DNA of 50,851 nt, taken from a virus. Positions 1 to 7,826 of the stretch are shown piece after piece. The DNA is taken from positions 1-50,851 of the IMG/VR virus record IMGVR_UViG_3300021171_000016. One strand, given 5' to 3'. The position numbers and the translations under genes are program-made. The notes under the pieces were generated by a model. The model saw only the letters and a list, made by a program, of their open reading frames with translations. It made no database searches and was not told the DNA's origin. Positions within the stretch are counted from its first letter, which is position 1. Each line of letters opens with the position of its first letter.

Positions 1-14
1 TTCCAAAAAATCTT
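1..14. repeat. Terminal overlap, left copy
   Basis: Bases 1-14 match bases 50838-50851 at 13 of 14 positions (mismatch at position 9). This is most simply the unmerged overlap of a circular assembly or a short terminal redundancy. Both copies lie in the 5' end of the major capsid gene and keep its reading frame when merged. Confidence 0.7.
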
Positions 15-21
15 TAACCAT
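1..21 (-). CDS. Major capsid protein, 5' end (continues at 50851)
   Basis: Seven codons, ATG at 21 down to position 1, preceded on the minus strand by GAAAGGA about 10 bases upstream of the ATG. They read M-V-K-D-F-L-E. The last two codons (TTG GAA) are the same as those at 50843-50838, and overlaying the 14-base repeat of the two window ends joins this start in frame to the capsid ORF at the right edge. The inference is that the molecule is circular or terminally redundant and that this is the true capsid start, giving a protein of about 394 residues. One base differs between the two copies (position 9 versus 50846), so residue 5 is F or V. Confidence 0.75.
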
Positions 22-92
22 AATGCTTTTTTCCTTTCGGCCATCCTAGGCCTCACAAGATTTGACACAACCAACCGCGAAACTAACCCCGA

Positions 93-542
93 TTAGGAGT
101 TAGCGTTCGCGATGTTGGCATCGCCAGGAGTCTGGCCGAATAGCTTGACGCCGACAACCGCCGTCGCGCCTTCTGCGACTGCAGTGAGAACGCAACCGAA
201 TGGCACCTGCGTGTAATCATCGGACACGAGCGCGCTCGTGGCGTTGATAAACACGGTTTCACCGACCACAAGAGAATGGTGCAGTGAAGTTACGGAGAGG
301 TTGTAAACTCCGCGAGTGTTGATGGCAATCTGGTCAGTCGTCTTGAAGGCGTCGTTATTCGCGACTCCGACAATGCGGCCCACGACAACCGGGTCACCCG
401 TCTCAACGAGATTGACCGGAGTCGTCACGCCCAACTGAGGCGCGAGCAAATTGGTGTAGGTATCGCCCGTCGAGTGCGCGGGTGCGACAATGGCGGAGGC
501 CGCGAAGCTCAAAGTGTCTCCGGGTTGTACAAAGTTCTTCAT
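93..542 (-). CDS. DUF2190-like capsid decoration protein
   Basis: A 149-residue protein in the usual place for a capsid decoration or stabilising protein, directly before the major capsid start. The small beta-rich chain with a conserved run of D-x-V-V-V-G-x-I-V-G-V (about residues 49-59) and a C-terminal G-x-x-x-V-V-G-V-K-L-F-G segment resembles the DUF2190 family found between protease and capsid genes of many siphophages. In those phages it sits on the outside of the shell. GAAAGGGAA lies upstream of the ATG. The family call rests on pattern and position; the structural role is inferred. Confidence 0.75.
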   Translation of the reverse strand: MKNFVQPGDTLSFAASAIVAPAHSTGDTYTNLLAPQLGVTTPVNLVETGDPVVVGRIVGVANNDAFKTTDQIAINTRGVYNLSVTSLHHSLVVGETVFINATSALVSDDYTQVPFGCVLTAVAEGATAVVGVKLFGQTPGDANIANANS

Positions 543-568
543 AATGTTTCCCTTTCACTACTGGATTG

Positions 569-583
569 CTGTCTCGGAGACAG
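569..583 (-). terminator. Short intergenic hairpin after the protease/scaffold gene
   Basis: CTGTCT and AGACAG form a 6-bp stem with a 3-base loop between the protease/scaffold stop (587) and the decoration gene start (542). No strong T-run follows. It could be a weak terminator or an RNA processing or stability hairpin. Confidence 0.35.
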
Positions 584-586
584 GGA

Positions 587-1045
587 TTAGCGTTGTGTGG
601 CAGACTCGGCGAGTTCCTTGCTCATGCCCAGGTTGATGTAGTGAGCGACTAGCGCTTCGTGAACTTCCTTGCTGGGCTTATCGCCCTCTTCAACCTGTGT
701 GTTGTCGGCTGCGCCGACGCCGCGAACCACTGAAGTTGTCTTGACGCCGAGTGTCTTAATGTATTCGACCTCGGCCACGATGGCCTCTTGCATACCTTCG
801 ACCTTAGCAGCGTCCTTGAAGTGCGAGCGAATGCGGACCTGAGCGGCCTCGGGAAGTTTGGACTCAGACAGAAGTTTCACGAGGGCTGATGCGGCCACGG
901 CTTTCGCTGCGGTCGTCTCGGCTTCCGTAATCTTCAGCTTCGCTGCGTCACGTTCCGCCGTGACTGCGGTTACCAAAGTGGTAGCCGTAGCGAGTCTGGT
1001 CTGAGCCTCAGTTAGTTCGGTTTGCAACTGTTCTGCTGTCTTCAT
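587..1045 (-). CDS. Nested scaffold protein from an internal start
   Basis: Inside the protease/scaffold ORF, codon 204 is an ATG preceded by AAAGGAGAAACA, one of the strongest ribosome binding sites in the window. It is in frame and would release the C-terminal 152 residues, which are the Ala/Glu-rich coiled-coil part. This matches lambda, where the scaffold Nu3 is translated from within protease gene C. The inference is that the phage makes both a full-length protease-scaffold and a shorter, more abundant scaffold. Confidence 0.65.
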   Translation of the reverse strand: MKTAEQLQTELTEAQTRLATATTLVTAVTAERDAAKLKITEAETTAAKAVAASALVKLLSESKLPEAAQVRIRSHFKDAAKVEGMQEAIVAEVEYIKTLGVKTTSVVRGVGAADNTQVEEGDKPSKEVHEALVAHYINLGMSKELAESATQR

Positions 1046-1654
1046 TGTTTCTCCTTTAAACTGAGCCTCGATCAGTTCGATAATGTCTGGACGACGGTCA
1101 CGCAACTGCGCCTCGGTCATCAAGTCCACATCGTTCTGATTGTTGCTGTCTGATTCCATCGCTTCCACCATGCCGCCAGCCCCTGCGTAGGTTACGAAAT
1201 CTACGCTACGAGCTTTCAGCAAGCTGTCCACGTTGGTATATGGCTTTCCCTCGCGGGTTGATTCGGTCGCCTCGCCAATTGCACGAATTGAAATCCCCAT
1301 CTCGTGCAGAAGCCCTTTGCTTGCGAGCATGTCGAGCTTCTCTTTGAAGGGTGGGTCAATGACTTGGGCCTTCGCCTTCACTGTGCCGTCTGACTCGGTA
1401 ACAACCTTGCCAAGCTGCGCAACCCAATTGTTAACCGAACCTTCCGGCTTGATCTTGAGTTCGGCTGCCGTCTGATGGTCGGCGAACATCTTCACGCCCT
1501 CAAAAATATGGGCGTCACGCCGTAGCATGTCGGGAGCGTAGTTACGATTATTCTTCGACAGCCCAGGCTTAATGACGGTAACCGAAAGCAATCCGGTCTT
1601 CGCATCGTAAGCCGCTTCTGTCAACTCGATAACAGAACTCGCGAGGATTCGCAT
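587..1654 (-). CDS. Prohead protease fused to scaffold
   Basis: A 355-residue protein. The N-terminal ~180 residues look like a prohead maturation protease: G-x-S-K-N-x-R-x-Y near residues 32-40, F-A-D-H-Q near 57-61 with a candidate catalytic histidine, and G-I-S-I-R-A near 120-125. After a linker comes an Ala/Glu/Thr-rich helical segment (about 204-290) typical of a scaffolding delta domain. It lies between gpF-like and decoration/capsid genes, the normal place for a protease-scaffold. The start ATG overlaps the stop of the 96-residue gene (TAATG). The catalytic serine cannot be fixed by eye. A second start lies inside the gene (see 587-1045). Confidence 0.75.
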   Translation of the reverse strand: MRILASSVIELTEAAYDAKTGLLSVTVIKPGLSKNNRNYAPDMLRRDAHIFEGVKMFADHQTAAELKIKPEGSVNNWVAQLGKVVTESDGTVKAKAQVIDPPFKEKLDMLASKGLLHEMGISIRAIGEATESTREGKPYTNVDSLLKARSVDFVTYAGAGGMVEAMESDSNNQNDVDLMTEAQLRDRRPDIIELIEAQFKGETMKTAEQLQTELTEAQTRLATATTLVTAVTAERDAAKLKITEAETTAAKAVAASALVKLLSESKLPEAAQVRIRSHFKDAAKVEGMQEAIVAEVEYIKTLGVKTTSVVRGVGAADNTQVEEGDKPSKEVHEALVAHYINLGMSKELAESATQR

Positions 1655-1944
1655 TAGTTACTCCCTGCGTTGCAATCCTTCGAGGCGCAACGCGCAGCCT
1701 TCGACTTGGCCTGGAACGTATCGCCTCCAGCCTTCGCGGCCTTCATGTGGGCCTCGGCAGCGGTGTTGTTCGCAGTGGCGACTGCTGTCTTGCCCTGGTT
1801 GGAAGCATCGCGAGCCGAGGACAAATGCGCCTGGGCCGCGTTCATGTGGTCATCGTGGGTCTGAGCTGTTTCGCCCTGGCCCGTCCACGCCTCACAGATG
1901 AACTCGCGGTTAAGTTGGTTTGCGGTGTAACGGTTCGCCAGCAT
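1654..1944 (-). CDS. Small Ala-rich head-region protein, unknown
   Basis: A 96-residue protein with no family I recognise. It is rich in Ala, Asn and Thr with a repeated A-x-A-H pattern (residues about 30-75), has four cysteines (one near residue 18, three near the C-terminus), and is predicted mostly helical. The ATG follows the TAA of the gpF-like gene directly and is preceded by GAGGGAA. Its stop overlaps the protease start. Placement suggests a minor virion or head assembly factor, but this is only positional. Confidence 0.6.
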   Translation of the reverse strand: MLANRYTANQLNREFICEAWTGQGETAQTHDDHMNAAQAHLSSARDASNQGKTAVATANNTAAEAHMKAAKAGGDTFQAKSKAARCASKDCNAGSN

Positions 1945-3258
1945 TTAGTTCCCTCGTTTCAGTTTCCATCCACCCAGAGACGTAAGGTCTTCTTTTGGAT
2001 ACAAGGAAACAATTGCTTTGAAGTCTGACTTCTCGCCGTGATGACTTGGATGGTCGAAGGTTGCGTAGCGTGCGCCTGCTTTCCGCGCCTCCTGCATAAC
2101 TTCCCTCTCTGTCTTGTCGCCTTCGAGCACTTCCATCATCTTGTCGGATACATCGAGCGTCTTCCCAGGCTTCGCCTGAAGTTTCATCACAACCGACTTC
2201 GCACTCAACGAACCCATGCGGTGAGCACCACGAGCGAATCCATGAGCCTCGTTGTAGTCCGTCGTTGTGTAAAGTTCCGATTGCTTGCTCGAAGCCTGCC
2301 AGCCGTTGTCCGCACCGTGGAACACCAGCCCGCCTTTATCGGAGTGGAAATGACCCTCGTCTCCGCTTGGCGACTTGGTATCATCTATGCCTTCGCCGTA
2401 TGTCCAGCGGCCTTCTTTGTCCCTCGGCTCGTCGTCGGAATATTCGAGCACCTCGTAATAAGACTCATCAATCTCTGGTGCTCTCGCACCTGTAACTGCA
2501 CATCGGCAGTTGGGATGGAATGGAGGGCTGTCGTCGCCGCTCGGGTAATCATCGTCAACTGGTATCGGGTCCTCGTCGTGGTTGTCCTCGCAGATTTCGC
2601 AAGCCCCCGGACTGAGGATTAGCTGCTTGTACTCGATGCCGATGCTCTGCATCTTCTCCAGAGCGGCGTCAGACATCGCTGTGTTCATTTCAGTGCTTGC
2701 AATCATCCTGGCCCGTGTGGTGGTCATACCGTCCACTACTGCCTTGATGGCTCGGGCCGTGCCATCTACACCTAACTGCTCTTCGATGCCTGACATAATC
2801 GCTTCAGAAATCTGGTCAATCGTTGTCTCGTCGATGCCCACAATCTGCTGAGCAGCTTGTTGTGCCGCGAGGTCCGCTGCGCGTTGCGCCGTAAGGCCGA
2901 GCTTGTCAATTGGATCAGCCTCCTTGAGCAGTTGCTTTCCGTAATCGTGCTCCCAGGCGACGGTAATCCCATCCATCAAGTTGCTCGCCAGCACCATGAG
3001 GAGGGTCGGGCGATGACGCCGGAGAATGTTTGACAAACTCATCTCTACGGCGTGTCGTACCATCGCCCGATCTTTAACATCCGTTTCCGCGATGTGTTCC
3101 AGGTTCAAGTTTTCGAGGTCTGCGGCGACTTGCCTAAAGTACGCCGCGACCTCTCGCTGACAGCGAAGCTCAATCTTGTGACCACGTACACCGAGAACCC
3201 CAGGATGGTTAAGCTTTTCCACCACGGCTTCGAGTTGGTCGAGCAGCCTTGCGTCCAT
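1945..3258 (-). CDS. Mu gpF-like head morphogenesis protein with C-terminal extension
   Basis: A 437-residue minor head protein. Residues about 60-255 are the phage Mu gpF-like domain, ending in the diagnostic C-E-I-C (220-223) ... H-P-N-C-R-C (248-253) cluster. It binds the portal and helps head assembly in related phages. Residues about 300-437 are an extra domain with L-V-F-H-G (311-315), a Y-T-T-T-D...A-x-x-F-A run (330-342) and a C-terminal beta-rich end. This pattern is reminiscent of ADP-ribosyltransferase-like domains that some phages carry behind gpF, but I cannot confirm a catalytic triad. The start has CTTGGAGGAGT upstream. Confidence 0.85.
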   Translation of the reverse strand: MDARLLDQLEAVVEKLNHPGVLGVRGHKIELRCQREVAAYFRQVAADLENLNLEHIAETDVKDRAMVRHAVEMSLSNILRRHRPTLLMVLASNLMDGITVAWEHDYGKQLLKEADPIDKLGLTAQRAADLAAQQAAQQIVGIDETTIDQISEAIMSGIEEQLGVDGTARAIKAVVDGMTTTRARMIASTEMNTAMSDAALEKMQSIGIEYKQLILSPGACEICEDNHDEDPIPVDDDYPSGDDSPPFHPNCRCAVTGARAPEIDESYYEVLEYSDDEPRDKEGRWTYGEGIDDTKSPSGDEGHFHSDKGGLVFHGADNGWQASSKQSELYTTTDYNEAHGFARGAHRMGSLSAKSVVMKLQAKPGKTLDVSDKMMEVLEGDKTEREVMQEARKAGARYATFDHPSHHGEKSDFKAIVSLYPKEDLTSLGGWKLKRGN

Positions 3259-3270
3259 ACTCCTCCAAGT

Positions 3271-3375
3271 TCACGCTGTCTGGAATCGAAGACGGTCGGC
3301 GACCGTGCCAAGCAAAACAAAGATCACGATCAATGTGATAGGTATCAAAGAGCGAATCCATGAAAGGCGCCTCAT
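3271..3375 (-). CDS. Tiny membrane protein between portal and gpF
   Basis: A 34-residue ORF whose ATG overlaps the portal stop (ATGA). It reads as a basic N-terminus (M-R-R-L-S-W-I-R), a clear membrane span of about 15 residues (I-P-I-T-L-I-V-I-F-V-L-L) and a short basic tail. It fills most of the otherwise unexplained gap between portal and gpF-like genes. The membrane pattern and the coupled start are directly seen; expression and role are unknown. It resembles a phage single-span micro-protein. Confidence 0.5.
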   Translation of the reverse strand: MRRLSWIRSLIPITLIVIFVLLGTVADRLRFQTA

Positions 3376-4967
3376 AGTTTAGCCGCCAACTTATTGAGCG
3401 CCTCGGTGAGTCTGGTAAGCCTCGCCGATTCTGTGCTGGACACGCCGCTCGGGTCTGGCGTGCCTTGAGGTGAACCACCCGGACTGGTGATTCCTAGCTT
3501 CGCGTTTTGTAACGCGGCCTTCGTGTTCGCTGCAGCCTGTGCGTCCACAACAATCTTGTTGGCTGCGATCTTCTTCATTACTTCGTCAATGTTGTTGATG
3601 CCGAGGGACACGAGCATCATTTGCAGGACTTCTGGAACTTTAACTTCAGGGAATACACCAGCAGCCGCCGTAATAAACGTCCCAAGTTCCTGTAGATCAT
3701 CACCAAGAATGGGAGGGCAATCCACGTCAATGTCTGCCGGGTCTTCATCTTCATCCTCCCCGAGCACAATTCCGAAGATGTCGCGATAAGCGTCCTGCCA
3801 TAGCTGCTGGTAGGAGGCGAACATCTTGAGCATGGGCAATTCCATCGCCGTAGCTGTTGCGAGGTTTCCGGTTGATGGATCGCCGAAGTAATGCAGGAAT
3901 ATACCAGTCGCTGCGCACACCATAAGCTTCAGTTGGTTGCCGTCCTGGGTCGCATCACCCGCGCCAGAGCTAACTTTCATTTGCTCAAGATTGCGGCCAT
4001 CGTTCTCCAGCCACGTCGAACCAGGGGCAGGAGGCGGATTGCGTTCTACCGTGTTCATGCCAGACGTAGCGTAGGTGGACGACATCTGCTGCTTAATCTG
4101 GTTGATGACCGCCTGCCCACCTTTAACTTTGTCTTTGAAGGTGAACTTCGCCAGGGCCTGGGTGATTGCAACACGGGCCTCCATGAAGCGGCGATGCTCT
4201 TTCGACCAGTCCAACCCCGACGCCAGCAAACTATTGCCGCGTTGGTGCAACGTGTCGAAGGCGACATGGTAGATGCAGACGTTATTTTCGGCCTTGCCGC
4301 CGACCATTGAATTAGTCGCCGGGTCTTTGCACTTACCAAGCATGGCGAGGTCGGCGTCATCATCGCGCCAGTCAGCATAATAGAGCTTCTTGTCGCCTGC
4401 CGTGAGCCGAGAGTAACCGAGGACATGCTCCTCGTCGTTCGGGTCGGTGAGAATGTCCATGATCTGCATAGGGTCGATGTGACGAATGATCTTGGTGTCG
4501 TCGCCTTCATCGAAGATTGCAAAGAACAGTTCGCCATCCACCAGCAACTTCTTGGATGACTTGCGCTGGCCTTCGGAACCCATCACGCATTTGTTGCGTC
4601 GTGACTTCGTAAAGGTGTCCAGCGTGGTCATCACGCTCTGGTCATCGCAGTTATAAGTTATACCCACCCCAAGAGCGTAATCGGTCCAAAGTCTAACGGC
4701 TTGCTTGGCCAGGGGATCACGATGCCAGTACAAACGGGCTTTCGCCACGATGGAGGTACGGGTCTGGGCGTCAAGGTCCGCTGCTGTCCATTGCCGTCCA
4801 GGTACGAGCCAGCCGCGATCATCGAGAGCAAGTTCGATGTCGGCTCGGGTGAAAGCTTCGCCAAGTTCTCTTGACTCATAAAGTATGTCCGCCATCTCCG
4901 GAATAGAGAGCGAGGTTCGTCCTGCACCCTTCGCGGATTGCTTCGACTTGCCTCGCTTCTGTCCCAT
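3372..4967 (-). CDS. Portal protein
   Basis: A 531-residue portal, the dodecameric DNA entry ring at the capsid vertex. It has the expected size and position between TerL and gpF. Typical features are an N-terminal region ending R-x-W-T-D-Y-A-L-G-V-G, a central S-R-R-N segment and D-P-M-Q-I region, and an acidic D-E-D-E-D-P-x-D-I-D-V stretch before the Ala-rich C-terminus. I chose the ATG at 4967 over the upstream in-frame start at 5048 because it has AAGGA at 7 bases' spacing and the earlier codons lie in a folded intergenic element. The stop overlaps a 34-residue ORF. Confidence 0.85.
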   Translation of the reverse strand: MGQKRGKSKQSAKGAGRTSLSIPEMADILYESRELGEAFTRADIELALDDRGWLVPGRQWTAADLDAQTRTSIVAKARLYWHRDPLAKQAVRLWTDYALGVGITYNCDDQSVMTTLDTFTKSRRNKCVMGSEGQRKSSKKLLVDGELFFAIFDEGDDTKIIRHIDPMQIMDILTDPNDEEHVLGYSRLTAGDKKLYYADWRDDDADLAMLGKCKDPATNSMVGGKAENNVCIYHVAFDTLHQRGNSLLASGLDWSKEHRRFMEARVAITQALAKFTFKDKVKGGQAVINQIKQQMSSTYATSGMNTVERNPPPAPGSTWLENDGRNLEQMKVSSGAGDATQDGNQLKLMVCAATGIFLHYFGDPSTGNLATATAMELPMLKMFASYQQLWQDAYRDIFGIVLGEDEDEDPADIDVDCPPILGDDLQELGTFITAAAGVFPEVKVPEVLQMMLVSLGINNIDEVMKKIAANKIVVDAQAAANTKAALQNAKLGITSPGGSPQGTPDPSGVSSTESARLTRLTEALNKLAAKL

Positions 4968-4989
4968 GATTTTTTCCTTAAGAATTACA

Positions 4990-5071
4990 GGAGTGAGACT
5001 CTCAACCATGTCGCTGTAGGCCGCTCTACTACAGTTCGGACTCAACACGGTTGAGGTTGCGCTCTCACTCC
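4990..5071 (-). promoter_or_regulatory. Nested three-stem intergenic fold upstream of portal
   Basis: Three perfect inverted repeats are nested: GGAGTGAGA (4990-4998) with TCTCACTCC (5063-5071), CTCAACC (5001-5007) with GGTTGAG (5049-5055), and CTGTAG (5014-5019) with CTACAG (5029-5034). A competing local hairpin CTCAAC/GTTGAG (5041-5046 / 5050-5055) would break the middle stem. It lies between the stop at 5080 and the portal start at 4967. It could be an attenuator, a processing site or a terminator; no long T-run follows. Confidence 0.5.
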
Positions 5072-5079
5072 AATCTCTG

Positions 5080-5745
5080 TTAGTTGCTGGTCAACGTGAC
5101 GTTGTTGTACTTCGCAACAATCACACCGTCTGTGGTGTTCTCGTCGAGTTGCAACTGAACCGTCGCGGCGTTCTTGCCCCAGGTGGACAGAGTTGCTGGA
5201 ACCTTTTGCAGGTTCGTCGGGATGAGATAAAGGTCATCGTCGATGGCGAAGGCTGCGGTGCCGCTGGTGTGGCCGACGAAGTCATAGTTGTTGAAGATCT
5301 GCACATGGTGCCAAAGGTTTTCGGTCTCAGCAGGAACAATGTTTCCCGTGCTCACCCAATTGCCTTTGACATCGGACACCTGCAAGGCTCCGGTTGCTTG
5401 AACGATCTGCAGGCTGGTGTTGTATTTGTAGCCGTCAGGTCCAACAATCTCAAGGTCGGTCTCGATTGCCTGCAGCGTGGCGTTCGAGCCAGTCGCGAAG
5501 AGGCGATCAAACGACTGACAGACCTTGGTGACGCCCGCGCAGTTGAAGGGAACTGTCTTATAGAAGTCAACGTCCTCGTAATTCTTCGCGCCAGCGAAAC
5601 CAATAACAGTCAGGATGGCGAGAGGAGCTTGACTCGTGTTGTCGAAGGTCGCCGTCTTGGCGGGCACGCCTCCCACACCATCGTTGCCGTTGTGAATCCC
5701 CCAACCGCTGAGAGCCTGAATGCTCGATATGATCTGCTTTGCCAT
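5080..5745 (-). CDS. Beta-rich structural-type protein, unknown
   Basis: A 221-residue protein, mostly predicted beta-strand, between terminase and portal. A W-H-H-V-Q-I-F-N-N-Y-D segment followed by G-T-A-A-F-A-I-D-D-D resembles the strand pattern of LamG/concanavalin-like jelly rolls, but this is weak. It may be a virion decoration or adsorption protein. I chose the ATG at 5745 because GGAGG lies 9 bases upstream; a TTG three codons earlier is less likely. The preceding membrane-protein gene ends 2 bases upstream. Confidence 0.65.
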   Translation of the reverse strand: MAKQIISSIQALSGWGIHNGNDGVGGVPAKTATFDNTSQAPLAILTVIGFAGAKNYEDVDFYKTVPFNCAGVTKVCQSFDRLFATGSNATLQAIETDLEIVGPDGYKYNTSLQIVQATGALQVSDVKGNWVSTGNIVPAETENLWHHVQIFNNYDFVGHTSGTAAFAIDDDLYLIPTNLQKVPATLSTWGKNAATVQLQLDENTTDGVIVAKYNNVTLTSN

Positions 5746-5746
5746 G

Positions 5747-5977
5747 TTAGCCAACCTCCGGAGTAATTAGGTATTGAAGCATGAAGTGGTAAGCCATCCA
5801 GCCCAGGAACGGTGCCAGGACCCACGGAGGCAAGGTGGAACGTGAAAGGTAAGTTAATGTCGCGAAGCGTGAACTACGAACGCCCATCGTTTCAAGGACG
5901 GCGAACGCTACGGCCCACAACACCCAAGCAATGAGGTTCCACGTTGGGAACATCGCGAAGCGAGCTGTGAAGTTCAC
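5747..5977 (-). CDS. Small two-span membrane protein
   Basis: A 76-residue protein with two hydrophobic segments (about 13-30 and 48-68) separated by a basic R-S-S-R linker. The start is GTG at 5977, overlapping the TGA of the upstream gene (GTGA). No family recognised. Small membrane proteins are common next to terminase genes in siphophages, sometimes as holin-like or superinfection factors; the role here is not determined. Confidence 0.55.
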   Translation of the reverse strand: MNFTARFAMFPTWNLIAWVLWAVAFAVLETMGVRSSRFATLTYLSRSTLPPWVLAPFLGWMAYHFMLQYLITPEVG

Positions 5978-6189
5978 CAATCACCAAACCCATCCGACAA
6001 CGTAGAGTTGTCAATTGGATTGTATGGATCGAAGCCTCGACCGGAACTGTAGTCTCCCATGTCGTCGGCAAGCATCGCTTCGGTTGCGCGAGCATATTTG
6101 TCACGCTCTTGTCGCTTTAGTTTCACGACGGCTCGCTGTCGTGGTGACAATGATTTGTCGAGGCCGAGTTTTGTAAGGTTGTCTACCAT
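5974..6189 (-). CDS. Small protein downstream of TerL, unknown
   Basis: A 71-residue hydrophilic protein with a basic helical first half (R-Q-R-A-V-V-K-L-K-R) and a disordered Gly/Asp/Asn-rich second half. The ATG lies inside the TerL stop region (overlap of 7 bases), which implies coupled translation. I do not recognise the family; it could be an accessory to packaging or head assembly. Confidence 0.6.
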   Translation of the reverse strand: MVDNLTKLGLDKSLSPRQRAVVKLKRQERDKYARATEAMLADDMGDYSSGRGFDPYNPIDNSTLSDGFGDW

Positions 6190-7826
6190 GTGGAAACGCC
6201 CGCCTCTCCGTCGTCAAGATAAGAATCAATCCCATGTGTCTCGTCAACCACCAATGCTTCGTGTGGAAGCTCCAACGGTCGAGCCAGGTACGTCATGCCG
6301 TGGACTGTGCAGTCTTCCCAATCGTCGTGAGGACCTTTTGGGAACAGCGCGTGTGAATCGATGAAATCAGGAACCCAGGGGGCATTACGCGGCAGCGAGA
6401 TGGTTCGCGCCTCGTGGTAGCCAATAATCCCTTGTGCGCGAACGACTTTGCTCTGAACTGCTGGCATAGCCATAAGCGGAATGACGGGCACACGATAGAG
6501 ACCATTCTCAACCTTTTGATTCGCCCAGGTCGGATGCGCAATAGCGTTGGTCTTCGAGTCGTAGGGAAACATCCACGCACCTGCGTGATTGTTCGTGTCT
6601 AGTTGCTGTAGGAGTTGTCGGCCAGCCGATTTGTCCTCCACCAATACACGGGTTGGGAACTTCCCAAAAAGCCGGGCCGACTCGTAAAACCGTTCGTAAA
6701 CAGTTCGTACAAGGAAAGGAAAACTGAGTTTATCTCTCCAGGCGTCAAATATCGGGTATCCGGTTGGGCCGCATCCAAGGGTAATGCAAGCGCTGTAATC
6801 GTTGGCATCGCCTTCCTCCGTCGCGCAATCGTATATCTGGATTAGCTGATCGACCTGCGGGACGCCATCGAAGTAGCTCCAGTTAATTCGTTTGAACAAT
6901 GAGCCTGCAGGAGCGGATGGCCGCTGCATGTACATCGCTTCCCAGAACACGCTGCCCAGGTTAGCCTTCTGCACATCGAGGAAGTCGCGTGACTTCGACT
7001 CGGGCCACAACGCTGCGTAGGCGTGCATGAACTTCTTCTCGCCCGTTCGCGAGTTGTATATGAAAGAATCTTTTGCCTCGTCGTTCGTGGCCGCGAGACT
7101 GATCACGATCCACTGATCTGACTTCTTATCTTCGCTGGCCCGTTTCAACAGGCGACCCGCGAGGTCGTCCTCGTGCCAGCGCGTCATCACCAAGCATTTG
7201 CGACCGTGCTCCGCCATACGAGTGCCAGCAGCAGTAAGGTAATTATCCCAGACCTTATCGCGGTAGACCTTACTGTAGGCTTCTTCCGCATTCTTGACGG
7301 GGTCGTCAACAAGTAGATCAGTGGCTCCAATCCCAGTAATAGCAGACATGATACCCGCAGCAACGAAGGATGGACGCTGGTCATCATTGTCTCGCTTCAA
7401 CTCCCAGGCTGTGTCGCCGCGTGATTTCAGCGATGACGGGAACAACCGCTGATAGCTTGGTGACTCAATGGTATTGCGAACTGCTTTCGAGAATTGCGTG
7501 GCAAGCTTGTCACCATATGCAGTCTCGATGAAATGGCGGTTCGGGAACAACCCCAAAGCCCACGCTGGACGCCGAACACACACTAACTCGGACTTACCAT
7601 GCTGTGGTGGAGCAAATATCATGAGGTTCTCGTTCAGCTTACCGAATGTAAGCTCTTCGAGAAACCCGGCGATTAGTTCGTGGAACCAGCTTGCACGATA
7701 CAGCGGATAGGTAAAGGTTGCGAATTCGGTAAGTGATTTGCGTGCGCCACGGCGTGACTGCAACTCGGTGAGGAGTTCAATCCGTTTCTCCGCTCGGGCC
7801 ATCGCTACGCTGTTCAACTTCCCCAT
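6183..7826 (-). CDS. terL: Terminase large subunit
   Basis: A 547-residue packaging motor and nuclease. The N-terminal ATPase has Walker A P-P-Q-H-G-K-S (73-79), Walker B D-L-L-V-D-D (170-175) and a downstream T-R-W-H-E-D-D coupling motif. The C-terminal RNase H-like nuclease starts near Q-I-Y-D-C-A-T with its first acidic residue, and a later V-E-D-K-S-A-G motif is also typical. It binds the portal and pumps DNA into the prohead. AAGGAG lies 4 bases before the ATG, inside the TerS gene. Confidence 0.95.
   Translation of the reverse strand: MGKLNSVAMARAEKRIELLTELQSRRGARKSLTEFATFTYPLYRASWFHELIAGFLEELTFGKLNENLMIFAPPQHGKSELVCVRRPAWALGLFPNRHFIETAYGDKLATQFSKAVRNTIESPSYQRLFPSSLKSRGDTAWELKRDNDDQRPSFVAAGIMSAITGIGATDLLVDDPVKNAEEAYSKVYRDKVWDNYLTAAGTRMAEHGRKCLVMTRWHEDDLAGRLLKRASEDKKSDQWIVISLAATNDEAKDSFIYNSRTGEKKFMHAYAALWPESKSRDFLDVQKANLGSVFWEAMYMQRPSAPAGSLFKRINWSYFDGVPQVDQLIQIYDCATEEGDANDYSACITLGCGPTGYPIFDAWRDKLSFPFLVRTVYERFYESARLFGKFPTRVLVEDKSAGRQLLQQLDTNNHAGAWMFPYDSKTNAIAHPTWANQKVENGLYRVPVIPLMAMPAVQSKVVRAQGIIGYHEARTISLPRNAPWVPDFIDSHALFPKGPHDDWEDCTVHGMTYLARPLELPHEALVVDETHGIDSYLDDGEAGVSTW

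Noticed and set aside
2038-2622. Long plus-strand ORF opposite the gpF-like gene
   Set aside because: It is antisense to a strongly supported gene, has no ribosome binding site and a biased composition.
5149-5766. Plus-strand ORF of 205 codons opposite the 221-residue gene
   Set aside because: Antisense shadow; the minus frame has a good start and fits the operon.
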